Assembly: GCF_030272615.1 (NCBI RefSeq)
Contig: NC_081409.1
Location: forward strand, 526,244,975-526,308,974
Direction of reading: 5' to 3'
Length of the DNA: 64,000 nucleotides
Source of the DNA: Cryptomeria japonica
Lineage: Eukaryota; Streptophyta; Pinopsida; Cupressales; Cupressaceae
Shown in pieces: positions 1 to 11,313 of this stretch. The notes beneath the pieces are model-generated. The model was not told the DNA's origin. It saw nothing but the letters and a program-made list of their open reading frames with translations, and made no database searches. How positions within the stretch are numbered: position 1 is the stretch's first letter; every line of letters begins with the position of its first letter. Made by a program: the position numbers and the translations under genes.

Positions 1-390
1 AACTCCACTAGTATTGTCACAATTAATAGTTACTGGTTCAGACATATCAAGTTTAAAACCTTCTAACACATGTCTCATCCAGATTGTCTGCATTGCAATT
101 CATTGATGCTGCAACATAATCTGCCTTTGTTGTTGACTGTGATACACATGTTTTCTTTTTACTTGTCTAAGAAACCAATCTACCTCCAAGAAGAAAATCT
201 CCACCGGTAGTTCTTTTTTGGTCATCAACATTGCCTGCCCAATTTGCATCAGTAAACACTTCCAAAGAAAAATCATTTTTATAAGGATACCATAGGCCAT
301 AATCTATTGTGCCTTTCAAGTACCGAAATATCCTTTTCACAGCTACCAAGTGAGTCTCCTTGGGATCCTTCTGAAATCTAGCAACCAAAC
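1..390 (-). pseudogene. Ty1/copia RNase H segment, element C1 (distal part)
   Basis: The minus strand reads the end of a copia reverse transcriptase and the RNase H domain. Visible are the HLVAVKRIFRYLKGT block, the VFTDANWAGN block with the first RNase H Asp, and further down a WMRHVLEGFK/CDNTSG block. A frameshift near 210-240 separates the two halves. The fragment runs off the left edge. It is the continuation of the copia pol at 14095-17608: reading resumes in the same gene across the gypsy insertion, whose 5-bp duplication CAAAC sits at 386-390 and 14090-14094. The plus-strand copy at 25222-26640 has closely similar protein. Inactive by frameshift and by the insertion. Confidence 0.93.
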
Positions 391-1220
391 TGTCGTGCCC
401 AAACTTTTGGGCAAAAACGGAACAACAATTTTTTTTTTTTAAACCACATAACTCATAACATAGTCTACATTAAAAGAGGTCAATAGAGTTTTGTCTTAAC
501 TAAGATGTGTAGAGAGTTGTTCTCTAAAGTTGGATTGAATTAACTAAATCAAATAAGCGGTGTTAATTAATGGAGATTAACTATTCTCAAGGGGGTTGTC
601 GCATTTTAATTAGTTAGATTAATTTTCTTAGAATAAGCTACCGTTAAATAAAGTCGTGGATTATTTCAATACCTAAATCGCTTTGAATTCATTTCTGACT
701 GAACAATGATAAGGAATTCTCAATTTTTAAATTGATTGATTGATTGCACGCCAATTTCATTATTTAAATCTAACCGTCATAGGCTCAAATTTCACAAGGT
801 CATTAGTCAAATAAATTTTAATATTTCCCTAACCTTTTTATTTTGGCGATTTAATTCATCTGGCCAATGCCGGTCTCAAAGGCTTATGATTCATAAAATT
901 AATTTACAATTTCCCCTTTTAAATTTTCTCCATTTACAATATAACCTAACGTCCACAATTAAATCGAGGATAATCTATTGACTAATTAAATAAATTAATT
1001 TGATTAAGTGTATAATGTATCCAACTACATTAAATCTTCATTTTAAACCCCTTTGAAATAACTATATTAAAATTTTAATTCTCTAAGGAATATAAGCATA
1101 TAATAATTCAATTATTTAAATAACCCTAAATATTAGTTAAAATATTAAAACTCAATTCAAATTTCCCATATCTAATTCAAAATTCTTTTAAATAAAGAAA
1201 TCCCTTATTCATAAAATGCT

Positions 1221-1385
1221 AACCCTAACCCAAAATTGGGTTAGGGTTGCATTCCTATTTATTACTCACTTTTGTTTTAATTTCTCCTCTTCTATTTAAT
1301 TTAAATTATACCCTAACCTGAAATGGGTTAGGGTTTGTTGCACCAAAATATTCTTTTATTTTACCCTACCCGAATGGGTTAGGGT
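1221..1385. repeat. Three telomere-like (CCCTAA) hairpins in the G1 LTR
   Basis: Three inverted repeats built on the plant telomere word: a perfect 13-bp arm pair at 1221-1233/1236-1248 (AACCCTAACCCAA / TTGGGTTAGGGTT), a second at about 1310-1334 and a third at about 1362-1385. All three recur in the second LTR (about 10455-10620). AAACCCTAA-like telo-boxes are known regulatory motifs in plants; a function here is inference. Confidence 0.85.
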
Positions 1386-1520
1386 TTGTTTTTCTTTTAT
1401 TTTTGTGGTTTGTGTGTGTGACTGTGCAGGTACGGGGTCGGGTTAGGGCACGACGACCATGGACGGTGGAGGGGTTTCGAAGGCTACAGGTGGAGGTGGT
1501 GGCACGGTCTCCCCTGGATG

Positions 1521-1763
1521 CCACTGTGCGTACACACAGTGGCGGCAACACCACCCACTATGTGCACACACAGTGGTGGACGGTATTACCGCAACCCACT
1601 GTGTATACACATAGTGGCGAGGTGCCGTCCACTGTGTGTAGCACAGTGGCGGCTGCGACCGCTCCACTGTGTCTACACACCATGTGGTGCCTCCTGCATC
1701 GCCCCACTACATGTAAACACAGTGGCTCGGCAGTGAGTCATCCACTGTGTTAACACACAGTGG
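1521..1763. repeat. Array of seven palindromes, CCACTGTG...CACAGTGG type
   Basis: Seven 21-24-bp near-perfect palindromes at 1521-1542, 1555-1576, 1596-1617, 1629-1649, 1664-1687, 1704-1725 and 1742-1763. Each starts CCACT and ends AGTGG (or TGTGG), with non-homologous GC-rich spacers of about 12-20 bp. It lies in a GC-rich island within an AT-rich LTR. Open frames through it on both strands are a by-product of the repeats, not genes. Confidence 0.9.
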
Positions 1764-1831
1764 CTCGGTCGGTACCCCCGATTTTCCCTCTTCTTTTTTT
1801 TTCCAGTTTTTTTTTTATATGATTTTTTTTT

Positions 1832-1945
1832 TAAATATATAAGTATATAAATATATATATATGTATATATATATATTTATATTTATATGTATATATATAT
1901 ATGTATATACAACCATGACCAGAATATATATATATATATATATAT
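1832..1945. repeat. AT-rich microsatellite tract in LTR
   Basis: Poly-T followed by interrupted TA/ATGT dinucleotide runs. The corresponding tract in the other LTR (11040-11311) is much longer, which accounts for part of the LTR length difference. Confidence 0.9.
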
Positions 1946-4683
1946 CAACCTAATAGGGTTAGGAAGCTTATTTTGAATAATTTTAACACATAAGCATGCA
2001 ATCCCTATTTTTTTTAACAACAATACATAGGTCCATGATATATATATATATATTTGTTTTACAACTTGCAGGAGTGGGTTAAATACTAGCACATTCACTG
2101 ATTTTAGATCTCATTTCCTAGGTGTGATTTATCTTAATATACAACATTCAGAAGTTATTATTATTTTTTTAAACAGTTATGCAACATATTTTCTACAGCA
2201 AGCTACTTGTTTAAATATTAGTTCTTTTTTAGCTATGCCTAAATAGAGTTAAAAGTACCAAAATAGTAGTAAATAAACTTTGCAAGTAAATACTTAAACA
2301 TAATGCATTCCTTTCTTTTTCTTTTTTTTTTAAATTGCAGAAATAAACAAGATAACAAAATTCTTTCTGAGACAAAATTTTGATATAGTTTACAACAACA
2401 TAATAGGCTTCAGAATTTAAATAAAATGTACATTGCTTACAGAATATTTAATTACAATGGCCCATATTTAAAATGGGTGAAATAATCCAACCAGTCTCTC
2501 ATTCTTAATGATGAGCACTTGAATAAAAGAACACATTTCTTTATACAGAGAATAAAAGAAAACAACTTAAAGCTCTTTATTTACATTTTTTTTTTGCAAC
2601 AAATCATAGAATTACATTTTTGCTTTTCTGCATCTAAATAGAAAATCTGTATCTGAATAAAAATCTGCAACTCCTAGATTCTTTTCTTAGCAACCTGCAT
2701 ACAAAATTTTAGGGCTGTGACCATGGGGTGCTCACCTCCCAGCCTAGGCTAACTAGAAGCCACCCCCGAGCTTGGAGAATCAAGACCTAGACGGGGTTAC
2801 AACCAAGCAACACAAAAAGCAAAGGGGAAAATCAACACAACAGACACATCCCTTCCCAAGCTGAAACTCCATCACAAGATGTGATGTCTTACTAGATAGA
2901 ACTTATAGCCAACTCAGGGCATCCATGAAAGCATAACCAAAAATCATCCTTAACCCCTACACCCTTATGACCCCCAAAAAGGCAAACATGCCATATTTGC
3001 TCCCCTTATGACCCCCAAGTGAAATAACACAAAAGAAAAGCAACAAGGGTCTCATGGATAGACCCTTAAGATCACTCTCATAATGAGAGCCTCTCACCCT
3101 AAGGGCTGTCAAGCTCCTTCCACCCCCAAGACCAATCTATCCTCCCAAGGAAAGGATGGTCTTGAACACTCCCCAAGCATAACAATACATAAAATAGAAA
3201 TAAGCAAGAAATCACATAGATTTTTACAAGTACAACACAAATAAAGAAATACAACAATTTCCATTCAAGCATTCTAGAACATTTTTACATTTACATAAGA
3301 GAAAAAAGGTAACACCAACCTTGATCTGCCAAGGAAAATCTTGGGGAAAGCTTGATGAAGAGCTGCCCAATCCTCAATCTTTTTCTGCAAATACTTAGCC
3401 CAAATTTACTATCCCTAAAACTGATTTTCCTCCAAAAACATTTCTCCAAAAATCTCCAAGGATGGAGAGTGGGTGATTACCTCACTAAGCTTCCATTCCT
3501 AGCCTAAGAAGGCCTCTCTCACTCCTTCCAACCTCTTGGATAGAGTGAGGGATCCCCCATTGGATTGGTCTTCCCTAGGTCTTACACACTCCCTAACCTA
3601 GGTACCTAGAGAAGGGAAATGGAATGGGGAAGAGGGATTACTCCCATCAAGAAGGTTATCCTACCAAGGATGGAACTCCTATAGATGGAATTCGTCCATC
3701 TTTGGAAAACCACTTTTTTAGGTGGTTAAACAAGTCCTAAGGGAAGGACACATGGCCAATTTTGGCCTTCACCCATAGGTATCCCATGAGGCCTAATAGA
3801 AATGCTCTAAAATTGACTCTAGGAGTTGATTTGACCCTCACAAAGTCCACCTAAAGTTAACCTACGGGTCAACTCTGAGTTGACCCTCCTTGTGGCTCAC
3901 TAACCTAGATTTCTTGGTTCTTTCAAGGATAATTAGGAGATATAACAATTAACAAAAAATAAAACTCTCCAAAAAAAGGTGACATGACAAATTGCCAACA
4001 CAACATACTACATAGGTGTCAAGTGACACTACAAAATAATTTCACATCATAATACACATGTGGCAATTGTCCCTTAAATGATTTAAACAATTCAATAAAT
4101 ACAATTTACACTCATGCAACATTTTACATTTACGAATAAAATACAATACATATGGGGTGTTGCCTCTCCAAATAGACAACCCCTGGTTTTTCAAACGCAC
4201 ATAGGCCTAGGCTTGATTCTCCATAATATTTCCATGGTCACATGGATAATTTCTTGCAGATCTCAATTTAAACATTAGTACTTCCCAATAGCCTTATATA
4301 ATATAAAACACATAATTAGAATACAATACATTCATTCTGCACAGACTTGTCATTATAAAATACGTTTTGTCACAAATCAAAGCAATTCATCATAATCCTC
4401 AAAATTTGATCCATTTACAAGATATGCAAACATATTTCTAGCATTATAACAAATTCTGAAATTCAAATAATAACATACATCGTCACAATGTTACCCTAAT
4501 CTAGGATCATATAATATTCTATAACCACAAGGCATAGAAATGAAGCATCAATATATATCAATATTACCAAAATCATGGGACCATATAAAGTTCTATATCC
4601 ATAGTGTGTCAAAACTAGCATCCATAATAGTTCCAATATGAAAATAACTAAAGAGATAGGATGGGTCGGGGTAGGGCCTCACA

Positions 4684-4698
4684 CCCTCCCCCTCTTGG
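4684..4698 (-). other. Polypurine tract of G1
   Basis: Directly abuts the inner end of the LTR at 4683. The minus strand reads CCAAGAGGGGGAGGG, a typical plus-strand-synthesis primer, fixing the element's orientation as minus. Confidence 0.9.
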
Positions 4699-4711
4699 CA
4701 TGAACGTCCTC

Positions 4712-6045
4712 CTAGAGTTCATAAAAAAGATGAGGGTACTGTGATCTCATACGTGCTGCATCCTCCCATGAAGTTGTAACCTCATCATAGCAATCCCACT
4801 GGACCCTAACCTGGTCTAGCTCTCGACCTCGAAGGGCCAATGTCCAGTGAGCCAAAATGCGAATGGGCTCCAAAGCTAGCTGCCCGTCCAACTCCACCTG
4901 CAAGGCATCCCAATCTAAAATATGAGACTCATCATAGATATACTTTCTCAAAACTAACACATGAAACACATCGTGGATGCGTGATAGGCTAGGTGGCAAA
5001 GCTAGGCGATAAGCAACTAGTCCTATCCTCTCAAGGATCTCAAAAGGTCTGACAAAGCGAGGTGCAAGCTTAGAACCCTTTCCATAGCGGATCGGACTCT
5101 TATGCGGTTGCACTCTCAGAAAAACTTTGTTCCCAACCATGTAACTCCGGTCTATCCTCTTTGCATCTGCATATTTCTTCTACCTATCCTGTGCCTCTCT
5201 AAGGTACTGTCTAATCAAAATTACCTACTTCTCCATATCATGGACCATCTCAGGGCCTATGGACACTCTATCCTCAATACGGTCCCAACTCAAAGGTGTC
5301 CTGCATGGTCTACCGTACAAAGCCTGAAAAGGTGGCATCCCCAAAGAAGTGTGATACCCATTATTATAGGCAAATTCTACTAAATGTAGGTACTCCTCCC
5401 ATCGGGTTTGATGATCCATGACGTACATGCGGAGCATATCCTCTAACACCTGGTTAACCCACTTTGTCTGTCCATCCATCTTCGAATGATAGGCTGTGCT
5501 GAAATTGAGCTTGGTGCCCAACGCCGCCTGCAATGCCTTCCAAAAGGAAGAAATGAAGAGGGAATCCCTATCAGAAATAATCTTGCATGGAACACCATGA
5601 AGCCTGACAATGTCTCGCAAGAACACCTGTGCCACTACTAGAGCTGTGAAGGTAGTCCGGACTGGTGAGAAGTGGGCCACTTTGGTCAATTTGTCAACTA
5701 TCACCAAGATAGCATCATGGCGATGAGATGACATGGGAAGACCAATGATGAAGTCCATGGATATAGTATCCCACTTCCACTCTGGTATAGCATGGGACTA
5801 GAGTAACCCACCTGGATGGCGGTACTCTGCCTTGACTCTCTGACACTCAAGGCATCGGGCTACTAACTCGGTGATAAGCTTCCGCATTCCTGGCCAATGA
5901 TATAACTGCCTCAAGTCAGCATGCATCTTCTTAACCCCAGGATGCACTGCATAAGGAGCTCTATGAGCCTCCATGATAATGAAATCTCACAAACCCCCAA
6001 GAGAGGGTACATAGATGCGCCCTCTATGGCGTAATAAACCATCGG
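4712..6045 (-). pseudogene. G1 integrase with chromodomain-like C-terminus
   Basis: Integrase inserts the element cDNA into the chromosome. In order: the H2C2 zinc finger (AHRAPYAVHPG ... ARCLECQR, about 5820-5970), the catalytic core starting MDFIIGLP (5758) with SDRDSLF, then MDGQTKWVNQ, the GKGSKLAPRF segment, and a tail with LALEPIRIL and VQWDCYDEVTTSWED resembling a chromodomain (4712-4890). Stops interrupt it, including TAG after GGLL (about 5800) and breaks near 5145-5225. The family motif DGQTERVN reads DGQTKWVN here, so the catalytic Glu of the DDE triad is Lys. The H2C2 and first two Asp positions look intact. Non-functional. Confidence 0.9.
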
Positions 6046-6169
6046 ACTCTAAAGAGTAATCCACAAACTTCCCCTCCAGGGCCTCCTGAGTTCGGATACT
6101 CTGAAAAACCTCTAGATACCATCCATCCTCTGGCAATCACTACAAAATACGGTCTCTCAAATCTATGCT

Positions 6170-6913
6170 CATCGATATGGTGTAAACCTCATGTCATCTC
6201 CTACTTAGGGCATCTGTGACCACGTTCTCCTTCCCTTTGATGCAGTGGACATCAAAATCATACTCATAAAGGAACTCCATCCATCTCCTCTGACGTGCAT
6301 TAAGGTTAGGCTGGGTGAAGATGTACTACAAACTCTGATGGTCTGAATGAAGCTCGAAGTGATGACCTTAAAGGAAGTGTCTCCACCTCACAAGTGTGTG
6401 TACAACTGCTACAAGATCTAGGTCGTGCGTAGGGTAGTTAAGCTCGTGAGTCTTAAGTTTCCTAGACTCATACGCTATAACCCTACCCTCCTACATAAGA
6501 ATTGCTCCCAATCCATCTAAGGAAGCATCCGTGCATACCATGAAGTTGGTCGTGGGGTCTGGCACAATAAGAATAGGTGCACTAGTAAGTGCCCTTTTCA
6601 GATCCTAAAAAGCCCTCTCACACTTTTTTGTCCACTCAAATTTCTTCCCTTTTCGCTGGAGGGATGTGATGGGATGTGCAACTTTGGAAAATCCCTCAAC
6701 AAAGCGTCTATAGTATCCTGCTAAACCCATGAAGCTCCTGACCTCTATCACACTGGTAGGCGTCGACCAATCCATAATGGCTCTAATCTTTGATGGGTCA
6801 ACTAAGATCCCATCGCTGGATATAACATGCCCTAGGTACTTGACCTCTGATCTAAAGAAAGCACACTTCGACAAACTGCCGAATAGCTGGTTGTCCCTCA
6901 AACACTACAAAAC
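6170..6913 (-). pseudogene. G1 RT thumb/connection and RNase H
   Basis: Continuation of pol after two in-frame TAG codons near 6905-6916. The segment [20 protein letters not shown] and the block [15 protein letters not shown] (6605-6901) are the standard Ty3/gypsy RT-RNase H connection. Further on, CTDASLDGLGAIL carries the first RNase H Asp, followed by [22 protein letters not shown] and the terminal [10 protein letters not shown]. Several TAG/stop codons occur between 6170 and 6610. RNase H degrades the RNA template strand; in this copy it cannot be made as one protein. Confidence 0.88.
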
Positions 6914-8059
6914 CTACCTCAAATTCTCCTCATGCTCCTTCTCATTCCAAGAATAAATCAATATGTCATCGAGGAACACAATCACAAATCGGTCGAGGAA
7001 GGTGCGGAATACCCAATTCATGAGACTCATGAATACAGCTGGAGAATTTGTAAGACCAAATGGGACCACAGTGAACTCGTAGTGGCCATATCTGGTGCAA
7101 AACACGGTCTTGTGGATATCACTTTCCACAATCCTCAACTGATGATATCCTGACTTCAGGTTTATTTTGGAAAACACTTTAGCACCCTGAAGCTGATCAA
7201 ACAAGTCATTGATCCTCGGCAAGGGATAGCGGTTCTTGATGGTTACTTTATTCAGTTGCCTGTAATCCATGCACAACTGAAGGGACCCATCCTTCTTCTT
7301 CACGAAGATGACTGGTGCGCCCCAAGGGGAGACACTAGGATGAATGTGACCCTTCTCTAAGAGTTCCTCTAGCTGCATCTTGAGCTCATTAAACTCATGA
7401 GTGGTCATCCTATAAGGTGCTCTCAAAACTGGCTCGGCTCCCGGTACCAAATCTATGTGGAAGTCAATCTCTCTGCTAGGCAGCATACCCGGTAGCTCAG
7501 CTGGAAACACATCTGCAAATGCCTCAAGGATGGGATGATCATCTATAGAAGGCTCCTTCTCATTTTCTTCCTCTCTATCACTGATCGTGATAGCAAACAA
7601 CTGGCATCCCTTCCGCATGCTCTGCTTAAGCTGCATAGTGGATATCATACGAAGAGACACAGGTCTCTGAATCCCATTGATTACTATGGGAGCACCATGA
7701 TCATCCTCACACTCGATCTTTTTCAAGTGACAATCCATCTTGGCTCTGTGGGCGTAAAGCCAATCCATGCCAAGTACGATGCCATAAGATCCAAGTGGCG
7801 TAACTCTAAGGTCTACTAAGGTGGTGGTATTACCAATCTGGAGCGGACATCCCCTAACCTCTGAATCCACTGACACTCTAGCCCTTGAAGCTAACTCCAC
7901 TTCCCAGCTGACACTTTGCCTTACTGCCACTAGCCCGCAATGCTCCACAACCAATGGAGATATAAAGGAGTCAGTCGCTCTTGAGTCAAATAATATAGAA
8001 ATACCGCTACCTCTGATCTTACCTGCAGCCTCGATGACTGTGGCCTGGTGCTCTGCCTA
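6914..8059 (-). pseudogene. G1 aspartic protease and reverse transcriptase
   Basis: One open frame of about 380 codons between in-frame TAG codons at 8057-8059 and 6914-6916. It begins with a retropepsin segment, [12 protein letters not shown] (family form DSGAT): the active-site Gly is Arg. After a linker with GIVLGMDWL and the [22 protein letters not shown] block come the RT motifs: [58 protein letters not shown] and FLDDILIYS. The usual FSKID is FSKIN, so the first catalytic Asp of RT is Asn, while the DD pair of FLDD is kept. Both enzymes are therefore predicted dead despite the long open frame. Confidence 0.93.
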
Positions 8060-9460
8060 GCGGTTGTCAACCGCTACAAAGACTCTATGGGACTTGCCCA
8101 TATCCCCAACTGTAGGCTCTGATGTTGCCATCCTCTAATTTCCTGTCATCTGACCCTGTGAACACTCTCTCGCCATGTGCCCCATGGCTCCACATGTGAG
8201 ACAAGCACCATGTGCCTGGAACTGTGCACCCTGAGGCCTGGAAAAAGGATGTCCACCTATCCGGCTAGAACCATTGTACCCACCCCTGGAGGACAGTTGA
8301 GCCCGTGTCGGGGGTGTGTATGTACCCTATGCTCTCTGGTCACGCCTAGGACCCTGTGACTGCCATTGCTTGGGCCTGGAGCCCTGCTGTCCCTAAGGGG
8401 GCCTCTGTCTCTGACTTTGCTATGACTGCTGTAGAGGAGGAGGTTTATAGGACCCCAAAACATTTCTGTGGTTGCCTTTCCAATGGGGTTTTTGAAACCC
8501 AAAAGACTGGGGAGCCGGGTTTCAATTCTGGAACCGATCCCTCATGTCCTGTGGCCTGATCTGAATCTCCTCAACTATAAGGGCCTTCTCTATGGAAACC
8601 CGAAGGCTTCCTGCAGTGGCCATCCTCACTGGTCCTGCTATCCCAACATTAAGTCCCCTGACAATTCGGTTGACGAGAAACTTCTCATCCTTCAGGTAAT
8701 CTACATAAGGTAGGAGCTCAATAAACTTACTCTCGTACTGGGTCACTGAGAGACCCTTCTGCTGGAGGTTGTGGAACTCATCAATCCTATGCTGCCTGAA
8801 GTGCTCTGATAGGTACCTCTCTTTGAACCTCTCTGTGAAGATTTCCCATGTGATGGTATCTGCAGTGAGTCCGCACTTGAATTCCTCCTGCTTCCACCAT
8901 GTGGAGGCTGTCGATCTCAGAAGGTGGGCTGCAACTCGTGCCTTCGGATTGCTTTCATAAGATCGTAATGCGAAGAACCGATCTAGGCTCAAAAGCCATG
9001 CCTCAACCTCTACTCTATTAGTAGATCCTCCAAAAGATGGTGGTTGGAGGTGCAAAACCTCTCTAATTAGATCTCCTGGTTCCCGACGTGCTCTCTCAAA
9101 GTACACAGGTGCTGCTACTAGAGGTGGCCCGGGCAGGTGAACGGACTTCGGCTCATGCTCTGCCTCACCCTCTATGGGATTAGGAGGTGGACTCCTACTC
9201 CATTCCCTATCTATTGACCTATGACTCCCTAAGTTTTGATTGTCTGCATGATGGTCCACTACTGAAAGCTTATCCTACACTATCCCAATCAAGTTCTGAA
9301 GAGCTAGCAAGATGTCTCAGTTAGGGTCAACCGGTGGTTCGGGAGGCGCTTCTAGGTTCCCTTTTGGAATTGGTTCCTCCCTATAAACATCCTCATGTGC
9401 CATACGTGTATGATTAGGACCCCTTCCGCGCTTGCGAGCTTGTCGCGTAGTCAGAGGCAT
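8060..9460 (-). pseudogene. G1 gag (retrotransposon gag domain and zinc knuckle)
   Basis: Gag packages element RNA. The most upstream Met in frame is at 9458-9460 (MPLTTRQARKRG), about 130 bp after the PBS. TGA and TAG codons interrupt the first 70 codons. The long open part 8522-9259 has the gag core: WWKQEEFKCGLTADTITWEIFTERF in pieces, RYLSEHFRQHRIDEFHNL, LSVTQYESKFIELLPYV. A CX2CX4HX4C knuckle (CLTCGAMGHMAREC) lies at 8162-8203. More TAG codons occur between 8060 and 8520. Start chosen from its position just downstream of the PBS and its basic N-terminus. Confidence 0.88.
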
Positions 9461-9590
9461 CCTAATGAGAGAAATAAAAATAAAATAAATAAATAAATAA
9501 TTTAATTTTTATTTTTTATTTTTGGGAAAAATTTGATTAATTTAGATAATTAAAGAGAAACGTAATGGAGAAAGGTTCCTAGTGTTGGAA

Positions 9591-9607
9591 ACCTTGCTCT
9601 GATACCA
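9591..9607 (-). other. Primer binding site of G1 (initiator tRNA-Met type)
   Basis: The minus strand reads TGGTATCAGAGCAAGGT, three bases inside the LTR (9611). TGGTATCAGAGC is the classic plant initiator-tRNA-Met PBS. It marks 9611-14089 as the 5' LTR. Confidence 0.93.
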
Positions 9608-10755
9608 AAATGTCGTGCCCAAACTTTTGGGCAAAAACAACAAATTTATTTTTTTAAACCACATAACTCATAACATAGTCTACATTAAAAGAGGTCAATA
9701 GAGTTTTGTCTTAACTAAGATGTGTAGAGAGTTGTTCTCTAAAGTTGGATTGAATTAACTAAATCAAATAAGCGGCGTTAATTAATGGAGATTAACTATT
9801 CTCAAGGGGGTTGTTGCATTTTAATTAGTTAGATTAATTTTCTTAGAATAAGCTACCGTTAAATAAAGTCGCGGATTATTTAAATAACTAAATCACTTTG
9901 AATTCATTTCTGACCAAACAATGATAAGGAATTCTCAATTTTTAAATTAATTGATTGATTGCGTGCCAATTTCATTATTTAAATCTAACCGTCATAGGCT
10001 CAAATTTCACAAGGTCATTAGTCAAATAAATTCAGTTTTATCCTAATAAATTTTAATATTTCCCTAACCTTTTTATTTTGGCGATTTAATTCATCTGGCC
10101 AATGCCGGTCTCAAAGGCTTATGATTCATAAAATTAATTTACAATTTTCCCTTTTAAATTTTCCACATTTACAATATAACCTAACGTCCACAATTAAATC
10201 GAGGATAATCTATTGACTAATTAAATAAATTAATTTGATTAAGTGTATAATGTATCCAATTACATTAAATCTTCATTTTAAACCCCTTTGAAATAACTAT
10301 ATTAAAATTTTAATTCTCTAAGGAATATAAGCATATAATAATTCAATTATTTAAATAACCCTAAATATTAGTTAAAATATTAAAACTCAATTCAAATTTC
10401 CCATATCTAATTCAAAATTCTTTTAAATAAAGAAATCCCTTATTCATAAAATGCTAACCCTAACCCAAAATTGGGTTAGGGTTGCATTCCTATTTATTAC
10501 TCACTTTTGTTTTAATTTCTCCTCTTCTATTTAATTTAAATTATACCCTAACCCGAAATGGGTTAGGGCTTGTTGCACCAAAATATTCTTTTATTTTACC
10601 CTACCCGAATGGGTTAGGGTTTGTTTTTCTTTTCTTTTTGTGGTTTGTGTGTGTGAATGTGCAGGTACGGGGTCAGGTTAGGGCACGACGACCATGGACG
10701 GTGGAGGGGTTTCGAAGGCTACGGGCGGAGGTGGTGCCGCGGGCTCCCCTGGTTG

Positions 10756-10998
10756 CCACTATGCGTACACACAGTGGCGGCAGCACCTCCCACTGTGTGC
10801 ACACATAGTGGCGGACGGTATTACTGCCGCCCACTGTGTATACACACGGTGGCGGGGCGCCGCCCACTGTGTGTAGCACAGTGGCGGCCGCAGTCGCTCC
10901 ACTGTGTCTACACACCGTGCGGTGCCTCCCACGCTGCCCCATTGCGTGTAAACATAGTGGCTCGGTCGTGAGTCATCCACTGTGTTAACACACAGTGG
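10756..10998. repeat. Second copy of the seven-palindrome array
   Basis: Same order of seven CCACT...AGTGG palindromes as at 1521-1763, with independent point changes in both arms and spacers (for example the first unit begins CCACTATG here and CCACTGTG there). GC-rich island inside the AT-rich LTR. Confidence 0.88.
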
Positions 10999-11039
10999 CT
11001 CGGCTGGTACCCCCGAATTTCCCTCTTCTTTTTTTTTTC

Positions 11040-11184
11040 TAGTTTTTTTTTTATATGATATTTTTTTTAAATATATAAGTATATAAATATATATATGTAT
11101 ATGTATATATATATATTTATATTTATATTTATATATATATGTATATATATATGTATATATGTATATATGTATATACATATATAC

Positions 11185-11216
<32 letters not shown>

Positions 11217-11235
11217 CTTTTTTTTTAAGGTATCC

Positions 11236-11311
<76 letters not shown>
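11040..11311. repeat. Expanded (AT)n microsatellite
   Basis: Poly-T and interrupted TA repeats, then about 75 bp of almost pure AT dinucleotide at 11237-11310. Much longer than in the sister LTR, so it expanded (or the other contracted) after insertion. Confidence 0.95.

Positions 11312-11313
<2 letters not shown>

Larger units (their letters stand above)
391..4683 (-). repeat. Giant LTR of G1 (3' LTR relative to transcription), 4293 bp
   Basis: Starts TGTCGTGCCC and ends GGCCTCACA. It is matched almost base for base by 9611-14089 except for indels: a 19-bp segment near 810 and a 42-bp segment near 2896 are present only in the other copy, both at short direct repeats, and AT tracts differ in length. 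The LTR has no convincing ORF. It holds many short perfect palindromes: GCCCAAA/TTTGGGC at 397-412, telomere-like hairpins at 1221-1385, a GC-rich palindrome array at 1521-1763, CTCTCAT/ATGAGAG at 3075-3089, GATGGA/TCCATC at 3684-3700, GGCCAAT/TTTGGCC at 3754-3767, and GGGTCAACTC/GAGTTGACCC at 3866-3886. Confidence 0.95.

Noticed and set aside
1366-1753. Overlapping ORFs of 60-116 codons on both strands in the LTR GC island (also 10482-11178)
   Set aside because: They read through the palindrome array; amino-acid patterns (THSGG, VCTQW) simply reflect the repeat, and the frames change between the two LTRs.
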